A DNA stretch of 33,700 nt, taken from Actinomycetota bacterium (lineage in GTDB: Bacteria; Actinomycetota; Thermoleophilia; UBA2241). A program made the translations under genes and the position numbers. Of the stretch, positions 22,529-31,040 are shown in pieces. Under the pieces are notes generated by a model that saw only the letters and a list, made by a program, of their open reading frames with translations, did no database searches and was not told the origin of the DNA. Position 1 is the first letter of the stretch. Each line of letters begins with the position of its first letter. Location: the NCBI GenBank assembly GCA_003132585.1, contig PKYG01000030.1:1-33700 (forward strand). Reading direction: 5' to 3'.

Positions 22529-22559
22529 GGGGATGCCCCATGTGACATCTCCTTCACGC

Positions 22560-25500
22560 CTAACTCGTCGCCGACCGCCACTGGTAAATGTGGGCCTTCA
22601 CCCGCTCGTAGTTCTCATCGAGCGCCGGCTCGAGCAGCAGAATGGCGGCGATGCGGCGCGCCATCTCGGTGACGTAGCGCGCCTCGTCGGGCTTGAGATC
22701 GCGCCCGAGCAGCGGACGCTCGCGATAGGAGAGCCACTTCTTCATCACCTGGTAGCCGCCGATCGTGTAAGTCCAAACGCGCTTGGGCACGCAGCGCCAG
22801 TGAGCGACCTCGTTGAGGTAGACGTCGAAGCAGGTGCCGCCCAGGCAGGTCATGAGCTGCTCGTCGGTGAGCCCGACTGCCGCCAGCCCCTCGCGGAATC
22901 CGCCAAGCTCGGTGTCGGTGTAGGTGCGCTCGACCAGGCGTCCCTTAGCCGGCATGCAGATGCCGCCCGCGCCGGCGTGGCCCCAGCCGGCGGTGACGGC
23001 GAGGTCGCCCCCCGCGGGGTTGACCTGGCCGCCATCGGCTTTGGCGATGGAACCGATAGGACGCAGCTCGAAGCGAACCTGACCGGAACTGACGCCGTCG
23101 ATGGACGACTCCACGTCGAGAAGTGCCGCGACTCCTCGGCCGAGCTCGGCCGAGGCGAGGAGGACGTCCGCGGTGGCGGGGAGAGGAATGCGGGGCCAGT
23201 CCTGGCGGAGGGCGCCGGCGTTCTCTCGCCGGTACTCCGGCGCATGCAGAACCCCAATCACGTGATGAAACAGGTCGAGTTCGCCTGCGCGGGCATAATC
23301 GAGGTAGAGCGAGGATGCAGGACTAAGGTTGCGGAGGCGCCCACCGCGAGTTGAGTCCAGTAGCGTGGCTGGGCTTGCCTCCGAATTCAAGTGGACGGGG
23401 AACATGCCCACATTCGACTCGACGATGTGGTGGTCTGCTAGCACACGTGTGACTTGGGGCTGGTAGAAGTCCACCTTACGACTGCGCTGACCGGCGCTAA
23501 GCCAGACGTTGTCTGGGAACGCCTGCGGAAAGTAGTCCTCCCGCTTTCGGTCAAGCAGGTCCGCTTCCGGCTCCCAGTACAGCCAACGATTGTCGAATGG
23601 CCGATAGCAGTAGCGAACGATCTTTTCAGGCAGGAATCCGCGCCGAACCAGTGCTGTCCGTGTCGCGCCGGCCTGAAAACCGCCGGCACTCTCCATGGCA
23701 CCGGGCAAGATTCGTGCGATCTCCTCGTTGCTCACCGCTGCGTCGAAGTACTGGAGCATTCGGTTCTCGAGACGATTGCGATCAATGTCTACGACCACGT
23801 CGTCCCGGCTCGTCTTGACCCCGGGGAATGACACTGGGAAGAGTTCGGGGAGCGTCGGCCAGGCAAGATAGTCGCCGGCCAGCTCACGCGGCTTGAGCGG
23901 CAGACCGAGGTCTGGCAGCGGCTGCAGCGCGCGGTAGCTGTCGTCAGAACCCGACAAGAGATCCTTTCGCCGATCGTCGGCTCGTGCGGCGTCCACGTCC
24001 CGGTAGTCGATGACGCTCCTGGCGCTCTCACGTCCCGTTCGGGAGAGCAGACCGATGGCCGTCCCGATCTTGATCCCCGGCGACTTGCCTTGAATCGCGA
24101 AGATCGTCTCGCTGGTCCGACCGTCTGGGGCGTATTCGGAGATGATTCGATCGCCGTGCAAGTTGTCGATCCAGATGTGGTCGAAGACCTCAAGGAAGCG
24201 CTCGCGCATGCCGGTGAACGAGAGACTGTCGAGCCACGAGTAGTTGCTGATGAAACAGACGATGCCGCGCCCCTCGGCGCCTTCGGTAATGCGCCGTTCG
24301 GCCATGCGGAAGAAGCGCACGTAGAGGTCGTTCAGGCCCTGCCCTTGTGGCGGGGCGACCTTCTTGACGGCCCGATAGGCCGTCACCAGGTCGCGCTCCT
24401 CGTCCATCGCCGCGCCGGCGAACCCGTTGTACGGCGGGTTTCCCAGGATCACCAGGATCGGCGCGTGTTGCTTGACCGCCTGGGCCTTGTCACGTTCCTC
24501 CTCCATCTCGGTGAAGAGCAGGTGCTGCTTGGGCTCGGTAGGCGGATCCCAGCCGGTGAGCGCGTTGGTGAGGTAGACGCCGGCGCGCTCGTTGGAGTCA
24601 TCGTCGAAAGGCGCACCAAGGCGATGAAGCAGCATGCCGATCTGCAGGTGGCTGATAACGAACGGCGCGGGCAGGATCTCGAAGCCGTAGATGCGGCTCA
24701 TGGCGGCGTGCTTCAAGTCGTGGGCGAGAAGCGCATCGTCGCCCTTCTCGCCCATCGTCTTGGCGATGCGGTTGAGCACCTCGACCAGATACGCGCCGGT
24801 ACCACAGCAGGGGTCGAGCACGACCACGCTGGGGTCGGCCAAGCCGTCGGCGATGCCCAGCTCGGAGCGCAGCACCTGATCGACGCGGGTGACCATGTAC
24901 TGCACGATCTCCGGCGGTGTGTACCAGACCCCGAGCTCTTTGCGTAGCTCCGGGTCGAACGCCTCGAGGAAGGGCTCGTAGAAGTACTGCACGGCGTGAC
25001 TCAGCTCGAAGGTGGCGAAGAAGCTCGCGCGGTCGATGCGGTTGAGCGCCTCGGCGGCCCAGTCGAGCACCTCGTCGATGCGCAGGGCACCGAGCGGTCC
25101 CGGCTGGGAGAAGTCGTAGAAGAGCTTCTGCAGGATGGGGATGTGCAGGTACTGGGCGGCCGAGCGCCAGTCGAAGCGCGCTCGCACGTCTGTGAGTTCG
25201 TGGTGCTCGGCCCAGAAGACCCAAGCGGCAAAGAGGCCGTAGAAGAGCGTCTGCACCAAGGTCGATCGGAAGAAGTGCTCGCCCTTCTCGCCGGAGAAGC
25301 TCATGCCCAGCGCTTCCTCGAGCCCGACGCGCGTGTTGTTCCAGTTGGGCAGGTCACGCTCCTCGGCGCGAGCGCGTGCCTCGCGGGCATACGAGGCTAA
25401 GAACCAGGCGAGCTCCTGCGGCGAGACGATCTGACTCTGGCGCAAAAGCGCGCGCTTGAGGAACTCGGCCAGGCGCTCGCCGTAGGCCGCCGCGCTCTTG

Positions 25501-25967
25501 CGCGGCGTTGCCGCGAGCACCCAGAAGCCCACCTCGGTCTCGGCCAGCGAGAAGCGCTCCAGTGCCGTACGCTCGCCCTCAGCGTTGTAGCCGACGAGCA
25601 CGAACTCGCGGTAGGTGGTGACCAGCACCTGGCGGTAGTGCTCTACGTACTTGCGCACCTGCTCGCTCTCGGCGACCGCGGCGGCGGAGTCGCTCGCCGG
25701 CTTGACCTCGATCGCCCCGCGCGCCGGGAGCTGCCCGGGCAGTGGCGCGCCAGTTTGCTTTTCGAACTGGTTGGCGACGTAGAGCCCGCCGTCAGGGATG
25801 CCCGCGCCCTGGTTGGCCGGGTTGATCACACAGCGCACGCGCGGCTTGAGTCTGTGACCGATCTCATTGAGGAGGTTCTGCAGGGCGCCGTAGCCCGACG
25901 TTTCCGGCACCGCTCCGGCGGTGCGATTGGCGCTCAGCTCGGCGAAGTAGGCTTCGAGGGCGTCCAC
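22560..25967 (-). CDS. Type ISP-like single-chain restriction-modification enzyme (nuclease plus N6-adenine methyltransferase)
   Basis: This 1135-residue protein begins with a PD-(D/E)xK-type nuclease region (IPDGGLYVANQF near 55-66, AIEVKP near 85), then a helical coupler. An N6-adenine methyltransferase follows, with motif I VVVLDPCCGTGAYLVEV (about 377-393) and motif IV ILGNPPYNGF (about 507). The C-terminal third (VWTYTIGGYQVMKKWLSYRE) is the expected target-recognition/specificity region. Such enzymes cut unmodified foreign DNA and protect the host by methylation with one polypeptide. GTG at 25967 is the start, with AGGAAGG just upstream. No separate S, R or M gene is nearby. The frame is intact over 3.4 kb and the catalytic motifs are present, so it is probably active. 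Confidence 0.88.
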   Translation of the reverse strand: MDALEAYFAELSANRTAGAVPETSGYGALQNLLNEIGHRLKPRVRCVINPANQGAGIPDGGLYVANQFEKQTGAPLPGQLPARGAIEVKPASDSAAAVAESEQVRKYVEHYRQVLVTTYREFVLVGYNAEGERTALERFSLAETEVGFWVLAATPRKSAAAYGERLAEFLKRALLRQSQIVSPQELAWFLASYAREARARAEERDLPNWNNTRVGLEEALGMSFSGEKGEHFFRSTLVQTLFYGLFAAWVFWAEHHELTDVRARFDWRSAAQYLHIPILQKLFYDFSQPGPLGALRIDEVLDWAAEALNRIDRASFFATFELSHAVQYFYEPFLEAFDPELRKELGVWYTPPEIVQYMVTRVDQVLRSELGIADGLADPSVVVLDPCCGTGAYLVEVLNRIAKTMGEKGDDALLAHDLKHAAMSRIYGFEILPAPFVISHLQIGMLLHRLGAPFDDDSNERAGVYLTNALTGWDPPTEPKQHLLFTEMEEERDKAQAVKQHAPILVILGNPPYNGFAGAAMDEERDLVTAYRAVKKVAPPQGQGLNDLYVRFFRMAERRITEGAEGRGIVCFISNYSWLDSLSFTGMRERFLEVFDHIWIDNLHGDRIISEYAPDGRTSETIFAIQGKSPGIKIGTAIGLLSRTGRESARSVIDYRDVDAARADDRRKDLLSGSDDSYRALQPLPDLGLPLKPRELAGDYLAWPTLPELFPVSFPGVKTSRDDVVVDIDRNRLENRMLQYFDAAVSNEEIARILPGAMESAGGFQAGATRTALVRRGFLPEKIVRYCYRPFDNRWLYWEPEADLLDRKREDYFPQAFPDNVWLSAGQRSRKVDFYQPQVTRVLADHHIVESNVGMFPVHLNSEASPATLLDSTRGGRLRNLSPASSLYLDYARAGELDLFHHVIGVLHAPEYRRENAGALRQDWPRIPLPATADVLLASAELGRGVAALLDVESSIDGVSSGQVRFELRPIGSIAKADGGQVNPAGGDLAVTAGWGHAGAGGICMPAKGRLVERTYTDTELGGFREGLAAVGLTDEQLMTCLGGTCFDVYLNEVAHWRCVPKRVWTYTIGGYQVMKKWLSYRERPLLGRDLKPDEARYVTEMARRIAAILLLEPALDENYERVKAHIYQWRSATS

Positions 25968-26395
25968 GGCCTTCCTATTCTAGTCACATGGGGGGACGCC
26001 TCTGCCAGGGGCACACGCTGACACAAGTCTGCACGACATGTGCAGCCTGCTTTCTGCCCGCACAACACCTTCATCGCCGACGCCGTGCCGACGCTCGTCT
26101 TCGCTCTGCCGAGCCTCAGGGCGCATCGATGTCGGCCGCTGTGATGCCGTGTGTGTGCTCCCAGAAGGTGTGCACCGGCCGATAGCGGCCGCGGATGCCA
26201 CAGATGCAGCGATATGGCGCCCGAGTTGCCAGCGGTGATAGTGTTTCTCACCGACTCCAAGCCCACCGCCCTAAGGCACTCGCTACGGGCGCTGGGCCGT
26301 ACCACGGAAAGACCGTGGGTCAGCGCGACACGCGCGCTGTCGTGGGCCCGAGGTGGAAACGCCTGGACCTCCCCGTGCTTGGAAAGGAGTACGAA
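25968..26395 (+). promoter_or_regulatory. Intergenic region and structured leader of modABC
   Basis: These 428 bp hold no convincing gene. The last 130 bp before modA can fold well: GCGCTG (26290-26295) pairs with CAGCGC (26321-26326) around an inner stem CCACGG / CCGTGG (26302-26307, 26313-26318). A CCTCC lies about 25 nt before the GGAG ribosome-binding site and could pair with it. A leader that hides the ribosome-binding site before a molybdate transporter is compatible with a Moco-type riboswitch, but I cannot confirm the consensus. A short coding-like minus-strand stretch (GRYRPVHTFWEHTHG, about 26110-26215) is unassigned. Confidence 0.3.
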
Positions 26396-27229
26396 ATGCG
26401 CACGCCCGTCCGTTCGTCCACCCTTGCCCACCTTGGCTTCGCGCGATGGCGCTGGCTGACTGTCGGGGCAGCAGCGCTGGCGCTGCTGCTGCTCGTGGCA
26501 CTGCTGTCCGCGGGATGCGGGAGCAGCGGTACCAGCACCAGCAGCGGCGCCAGCCCACAGGCGACGATCACCGTGTTCGCCGCCTCCTCGCTAACCGAGG
26601 CCTTCACCAAAGCGGGCGCCGACTTCACGGCGGCTCACCCGGGTGTGAAGGTCGCCTTCAACTTCGCCGGCAGCCAAGTACTGGCCACGCAGATCGGGCA
26701 GGGTGCGCCTGCCGACGTTTTCGCCTCAGCCTCCAAGACCAACCTCGACGCGGTCGCCGGCCTGCTCGAGACGCCCGCAATCTTCGCCGACAACACACTG
26801 GAGATCGTCGTCGCCAAAGGCAATCCTCTCGGTATCCGGAGCCTCGCCGACCTGTCAAAAGCGAGCCTCAAGGTCGTGCTCGCGGCGCCCGCAGTGCCGG
26901 CCGGCAAGTACGCGAGCCAGGCGCTCGACGCACTGCGCATCGCGGTGCACCCGGTGTCGCTCGAAGACAACGTCAAGGCCGTTGTGACCAAGGTTTCGCT
27001 GGGCGAAGCCGACGCGGGCATTGTCTATGTGACCGACGTCCAAGCGGCCGCGGGCAGTGTCGACGGGGTGCAGATCCCCGCAGCGCAGAACGTCATCGCC
27101 CACTACCCCATCGCAGTCGTGAAGGCGAGCAAGCATGCAAGCGACGCGCAGGCGTTCGTCGACTACGTGCTGTCGGCCGCAGGCCAGCAGACCCTGCGCG
27201 ATTTCGGGTTCCTCCCGCCGTCGCAATGA
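26396..27229 (+). CDS. modA: Molybdate ABC transporter substrate-binding lipoprotein
   Basis: ATG at 26396 follows AAAGGAG. The 277-residue protein has a long basic N-region, a hydrophobic helix and a lipobox ending LLSAGC (Cys near residue 41). The mature ModA fold follows: ITVFAASSLTEAFTKAGADF, FNFAGSQVLATQIGQGAPAD, VFASASKTNLD, NTLEIVVAKGNP, APAVPAGKYASQALDAL, LGEADAGIVYVTD and a C-terminal FVDYVLSAAGQQTLRDFGF. The SS of AASS and the S/G of AGSQ are the expected oxyanion contacts. It binds molybdate or tungstate outside the membrane and delivers it to ModB. It is the first gene of modABC, with modB 40 bp downstream. Confidence 0.93.
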   Translation: MRTPVRSSTLAHLGFARWRWLTVGAAALALLLLVALLSAGCGSSGTSTSSGASPQATITVFAASSLTEAFTKAGADFTAAHPGVKVAFNFAGSQVLATQIGQGAPADVFASASKTNLDAVAGLLETPAIFADNTLEIVVAKGNPLGIRSLADLSKASLKVVLAAPAVPAGKYASQALDALRIAVHPVSLEDNVKAVVTKVSLGEADAGIVYVTDVQAAAGSVDGVQIPAAQNVIAHYPIAVVKASKHASDAQAFVDYVLSAAGQQTLRDFGFLPPSQ

Positions 27230-27269
27230 CCACGCCCGGTCCCCTGAGCGCGAGCCCCAGGAGGGCCTG

Positions 27270-28130
27270 GTGACCGCAGGCGGCATTCCCGGTCGCGAAC
27301 GCGAGCACGAAGCAGACCGGCCGCGGGTCGGCCGGCCGCCCAAACGGGCGGTCGGCCGCGCCCCGGCCGGATTCGTGCTCCTGGCGGCGCTCGCCGTCGC
27401 CTTCCTCGCCATCCCCCTGATCGGCTTGGTCCTACGCACGCCCTGGCGGCGCCTGCCCAGCGACCTCGTCGCCCCCGGCGTGCCCACCGCATTGCGCCTA
27501 TCGCTCGAGTGCTCGCTGGCCGCGGTCGCCGTCTCGGCGCTGCTCGGCATACCACTCGCCTGGCTGCTCGCCCGCGTCAAGTTCCCGGGCCGCAACCTCG
27601 TGCGCGCGCTAGTGACCCTGCCGATGGTGCTGCCGCCGGTCGTCGGCGGTGTCGCCCTGCTGCTCGCCTTTGGGCGGCGCGGCCTGGTCGGCCAGTGGCT
27701 CGACCGCTGGCTTCATGTGACGCTGCCGTTCAGCACGACCGCCACCGTGATGGCGGAGGCCTTCGTCGCTATGCCGTTCCTCGTCATCACGGTAGAGGCA
27801 GGGCTGCGCGCCATGGACCGCCGGTACGAGGACGCGGCCGCGACGCTGGGCGCCGTCCGCTGGACCACCTTCCGCCGGGTCACCCTGCCGCTTATCGCGC
27901 CGTCGCTCGGCGCGGGCGCCGCGCTCTGCTGGGCGCGCGCGCTCGGCGAGTTCGGCGCCACCATCACCTTCGCCGGCAACCTCCCCGGCAGCACGCAAAC
28001 CATGCCGCTGGCCGTGTACCTGGCGCTCGAGACCAACCCAGAGGCAGCGATCGCTCTCAGCCTCGTCATGCTCATCCTCTCGCTGGCAGTGCTGGTGGCC
28101 CTGCGCGATCGCTGGTTCCCGACCTCATGA
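27270..28130 (+). CDS. modB: Molybdate ABC transporter permease
   Basis: GTG at 27270 has AGGAGGG upstream. The 286-residue protein has a longer-than-usual charged N-terminus (about 35 residues, Arg/Pro-rich), then the BPD permease: TALRLSLECSLAAVAVSALL, GIPLAWLLARVKFPGR, LVTLPMVLPPVVGGVALLLA, VMAEAFVAMPFLVITVEAGL. The EAA coupling loop is DAAATLGAVRWTTFRRVTLP, which contacts ModC. It is the membrane channel for molybdate uptake. The start could alternatively be further in, but this one has the best ribosome-binding site. It is followed 49 bp later by modC. Confidence 0.92.
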   Translation: MTAGGIPGREREHEADRPRVGRPPKRAVGRAPAGFVLLAALAVAFLAIPLIGLVLRTPWRRLPSDLVAPGVPTALRLSLECSLAAVAVSALLGIPLAWLLARVKFPGRNLVRALVTLPMVLPPVVGGVALLLAFGRRGLVGQWLDRWLHVTLPFSTTATVMAEAFVAMPFLVITVEAGLRAMDRRYEDAAATLGAVRWTTFRRVTLPLIAPSLGAGAALCWARALGEFGATITFAGNLPGSTQTMPLAVYLALETNPEAAIALSLVMLILSLAVLVALRDRWFPTS

Positions 28131-28179
28131 CGCCCCGTTGGCGGCATTCCTTTTCGCCGAGTCGCCCGGTGGCGGGCCG

Positions 28180-29238
28180 ATGAGCCTCGAGGCCCGCGTC
28201 CAGCTGCAGAAGGGCACCCTCGCGCTCGACGCTGAGCTCGCCGTCTCGCACGGCCAGGTGGCCGTGCTGCTCGGCCCCAACGCGACCGGCAAGACCACGC
28301 TGCTGCGAGCGCTGGCGGGCCTTGTCCCACTGGCGAACGGCCGCGTCGTGCTCGAGGACGCAGTGCTCGAAGACACCGAGGCTAGCGTGCGCGTCCCAAC
28401 CGAGCACCGCCCGGTCGGCGTCGTCTTTCAGGACTACTTGCTCTTCCCGCACCTGACGGTGCTCGAGAACGTGGCGTTCGGGCTGCGCGCCCGCGGCATG
28501 GCCCGCGGCAAGGCACGCGGGTGCGCCGCCGAGTGGCTCGCGCGCATGGGGCTGAGCGCGCAAGGGGGCGCCCGGCCAAAGGCGTTGTCGGGCGGCCAGG
28601 CCCAGCGCGTCGCCCTGGCTCGCGCGCTGGCGACCGACCCGCGTCTGCTGCTGCTCGACGAGCCGTTGGCGGCGATGGACGCCGGCGCCCGCGTCGAGCT
28701 GCGCCGCGATCTGCGGCGCCATCTCGCCTCGTACGAGGGTACCTGCCTCATGGTCACCCACGACCCCATCGAAGCGTTGACGCTGGCCGACCAGCTCATC
28801 GTGCTGGAGGACGGGCGCGTGACGCAGTCGGGCGCGCCCGCGCACGTGAGCGCGCACCCACGCTCGCGCTATGTGGCCGAGCTCGTCGGGCTCAACTTGT
28901 TCCAAGGCCGCGCCGAAGGCGGCGCGATCGAGCTGCCCGGCGGCCAACATCTCGTCGCGGCCGACGCGGGCCAGTTCTCGGGCGACGTCTTCGCAGTCGT
29001 GCGGCCCCAGGCAGTTGCCCTGCACCGCGTCCGCCCTGAAGGCTCGCCGCGGAACGTCTGGCGCGGCTCGGTCGAGAACCTCGACGTCGCCGGCGAGCGC
29101 ATCCGCGTGCAGGTCGCCGGCGCGGTGCGGCTGATCGCAGAAGTCACGCCGGCCGCCGTAGCTGAACTGCACCTCGACGACGGAGGCCCGATCTGGGCCT
29201 CGGTCAAAGCCACGGAAGTGACGGTCTACCCGACCTGA
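28180..29238 (+). CDS. modC: Molybdate ABC transporter ATP-binding protein
   Basis: This 352-residue ATPase has Walker A GPNATGKTTLLRAL (near 30), Q-loop VVFQDYLLFPHLTVLENV, signature LSGGQAQRVALARAL, Walker B LLLLDEPLAAMD and switch His MVTHDPIEAL. The C-terminal TOBE-type domain (about 230-352, IELPGGQHLVAADAGQFSG, IRVQVAGAVRLIAEVTPAAV) is where ModC proteins sense oxyanion in some species. It couples ATP hydrolysis to ModB. ATG at 28180 was chosen because the product then begins MSLEARVQLQKG like other ModC proteins; the frame is open to a TTG at 28138. It is the last gene of the operon. Confidence 0.92.
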   Translation: MSLEARVQLQKGTLALDAELAVSHGQVAVLLGPNATGKTTLLRALAGLVPLANGRVVLEDAVLEDTEASVRVPTEHRPVGVVFQDYLLFPHLTVLENVAFGLRARGMARGKARGCAAEWLARMGLSAQGGARPKALSGGQAQRVALARALATDPRLLLLDEPLAAMDAGARVELRRDLRRHLASYEGTCLMVTHDPIEALTLADQLIVLEDGRVTQSGAPAHVSAHPRSRYVAELVGLNLFQGRAEGGAIELPGGQHLVAADAGQFSGDVFAVVRPQAVALHRVRPEGSPRNVWRGSVENLDVAGERIRVQVAGAVRLIAEVTPAAVAELHLDDGGPIWASVKATEVTVYPT

Positions 29239-29546
29239 TCGGTCGCGCGCCCGGCGGCGTACTGAGGTGTTCCTCACGACGCGAGTGCGTTTGACGCGAT
29301 AACTCACCCTAGCTTCAAGCCTTTCGACGACCGGCTCCTAGGCACTCTCTGGTGACATGCCAACGCCCGCACAGGTCACACGAACCTCGCCGATGGCCGG
29401 AACACCGCCCTGTGCAGCCAGTCGTGCAGACCTGCCGACGGGCCGCCGACCAGCGTGGCGGCCCGGTAACGGCGGACTCCATGATCATGGGCGCCTTCCT
29501 GCAACTACGGAATCGTCTAGTTTCTGTTGTGAAGATCCGGCCGCCG
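29239..29546. other. Convergent intergenic region
   Basis: These 308 bp lie between the 3' ends of modC and the HigA-like gene. They contain one strong hairpin (29439-29465) and otherwise no recognisable gene, RNA or repeat; short open frames here have no coding character. Confidence 0.5.
29439..29465. terminator. Shared hairpin between convergent genes
   Basis: CGGGCCGCC (29439-29447) pairs perfectly with GGCGGCCCG (29457-29465) across a 9-nt loop, between the modC stop and the leftward HigA-like stop. It could act in both directions. It has no U-tract. Confidence 0.5.
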
Positions 29547-30647
29547 CTACCCCAACCGAGCCCACTGAATCGGCTTCTTGAGGTCGTTAAGATGCGACTG
29601 TTCGATCAGCCCTTCTCGCTGAATTCGGCCAACCACGATACCTGGCGCAATGCCCTGCTGCTGGGCGAAATTCCGCACGGCCTCAGGGGTGAATGATCCG
29701 GCCGAGACGAAGCGGGCATAGTCCTTCGGGGGTATCAGCAGATCTCTCGCGACACGATTGACGGCTTGCTCTTCACTGCCCACGCCTTCATCGCTTGCAT
29801 CGGCCGCATCCACGTGGTCGTGGCGCTTTCGGCTGAGTAGGTGGCTCGCTTCGTGGAAGAAGCTGAACCAGAAGTGATCATCGGACTTGTGTCTCAGACT
29901 CAGCTGAATCAGGGCCCTGTCAGACGCAAGCCAGCGAGCCGCTCCGCTGAGACGAGTCTTGCCAAGTTCAGGCGTCAGAACAACGACCACGCCGGCGGTC
30001 ACACACAGCTTCTGGACGTGAACAACAGATTGGGTGAAGGGTTCGCGGCGGGTGAGTCCTCGAACTTCGCCCAAAGCAGCGGCCAGCCGTTGCCGATCGA
30101 ACGGCTGGGTATCGACGTCTGCAGCGACAATCTCTCCCCATCGAAGCCAAGCCGCAACAGCATAGGGGGACGAGGCGAAGGCAGCAGACGCGCGGAGAGT
30201 GACGGTCGGCGCAAGCCATTCGCTCTCCCAGGCGCTGGGACTGCCCACGGCGAAGAACCGAAGAAGCGCTGCAACAGTCTCACCCTTGGTGGAACCGCGC
30301 TCAAGCAGCTTGTGCTGCACGAGGTCTTGAATCGGGAATGCATCGGCCCAAGCAGCGTTGGCCTCCAACTCCTCACGTGCCCGGGCCAGAGCAAGATGCT
30401 CCCGGTAGGCTGACTCAAGGTTGTTCCAGAACGTCGCACCAATGCCGAGAGCTCGCTCGAGCTGAATTGCCGTGTCGGGCGTCAGGGCAGTCTTCGTGTT
30501 GATGATCTCGTTGATCGTCTTGAAGGGACGACCCATTTTGCGGGCGAGTTCGGACTGCGACATGCCGCGATCTTGCAGAGCCTCAAGCAGAATCTCACCG
30601 GGAGCGACGGCCCAGTCGGGCTTCCAAGCGGATTGTCTATTCGCCAT
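29547..30647 (-). CDS. HigA-type antitoxin fused to an ImmA/IrrE metallopeptidase domain
   Basis: This 366-residue protein has an N-terminal HigA/XRE helix-turn-helix (GEILLEALQDRGMSQSELAR, KMGRPFKTINEIINTKTALT, ATFWNNLESAYREHLA; about 15-80). A helical middle follows, then an ImmA/IrrE-type zinc peptidase region with FFHEASHLLSRK (HExxH near 263) and EEQAVNRVARDLLIPP. Fused HigA-ImmA proteins are known as long antitoxins of HigB-type toxins. The peptidase part may cleave a repressor or regulate antitoxin turnover. ATG at 30647 overlaps the last 11 bp of the HigB-like gene, so toxin and antitoxin are co-translated, toxin first. A TTG at 30656 is an alternative start. Intact. Confidence 0.85.
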   Translation of the reverse strand: MANRQSAWKPDWAVAPGEILLEALQDRGMSQSELARKMGRPFKTINEIINTKTALTPDTAIQLERALGIGATFWNNLESAYREHLALARAREELEANAAWADAFPIQDLVQHKLLERGSTKGETVAALLRFFAVGSPSAWESEWLAPTVTLRASAAFASSPYAVAAWLRWGEIVAADVDTQPFDRQRLAAALGEVRGLTRREPFTQSVVHVQKLCVTAGVVVVLTPELGKTRLSGAARWLASDRALIQLSLRHKSDDHFWFSFFHEASHLLSRKRHDHVDAADASDEGVGSEEQAVNRVARDLLIPPKDYARFVSAGSFTPEAVRNFAQQQGIAPGIVVGRIQREGLIEQSHLNDLKKPIQWARLG

Positions 30648-30987
30648 GGTAGTCAACCACCTCTACAATCAAGACCTTCGTGATCAGGCTGCGATCAATC
30701 CCGCCGTCTTGAAGTCGGGGGATCGGGTCATGGTCTGCGACGAAAACGAGTCGATATGAGCCCCAGAGGTCCACGGCAAATTGTTCTCGCCGGTCGGCTC
30801 CAAGCTGGTGGCAATGACCGGGAACGCCTTCCATGCTCTTCAACGTCGGCGACGCACGCAGCGAAGCGAGGCGACGCTTCAACAGCCTCCAGTGCTCGGC
30901 GCCCCATTCGCGCTGACCCAGCCTGTCGCTTGCGCACTTCTTCTCGAGTTTGTGGTCCGACCAGGATGTCTCTATGGTGAGCTCCAC
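30637..30987 (-). CDS. HigB/RelE-family toxin
   Basis: This 116-residue protein fits the HigB branch of RelE-type ribosome-dependent mRNA nucleases. It has HWRLLKRRLASLRASPTLKS (helical pair), GVPGHCHQLGADRREQFAVD, LWGSYRLVFVADHDP (the SYR/F core strand) and a C-terminal ITKVLIVEVVDYHGE (the YH typical of the fold). GTG at 30987 is the start; the -10-like TATAGA at 31000-30995 is so close that the message may be leaderless. It precedes and overlaps its antitoxin gene, the usual HigBA order. It faces the beta-family gene across a 53-bp control region with a palindrome at 30998-31014. Confidence 0.82.
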   Translation of the reverse strand: MELTIETSWSDHKLEKKCASDRLGQREWGAEHWRLLKRRLASLRASPTLKSMEGVPGHCHQLGADRREQFAVDLWGSYRLVFVADHDPIPRLQDGGIDRSLITKVLIVEVVDYHGE

Positions 30988-31017
30988 TTGTCATTCTATA
31001 ACCCTTGGGGTTATTGT
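30988..31017. promoter_or_regulatory. Divergent control region with ATAACCC-TTG-GGGTTAT palindrome
   Basis: ATAACCC (30998-31004), TTG, GGGTTAT (31008-31014) form a perfect 7-bp palindrome. Leftward, TATAGA (31000-30995) is a -10 for higB. Rightward, TTGTCA (30988-30993) and TATTGT (31012-31017), 18 bp apart, are candidate boxes for the beta-family gene. Both promoters therefore overlap one operator, most likely that of the HigA-type repressor. Confidence 0.55.
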
Positions 31018-31040
31018 ATCATGGGAACATCGAAGGTGCC

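Noticed and set aside
22380-23354. 324-codon plus-strand frame over the AbiEi start and restriction enzyme tail
   Set aside because: It overlaps two well-supported minus-strand genes and has shadow composition.
29352-29696. Plus-strand frames in the modC-HigA intergenic region
   Set aside because: No ribosome-binding site, low-complexity Arg/Pro/Ser composition, and overlap with the end of the HigA-type gene and the hairpin.
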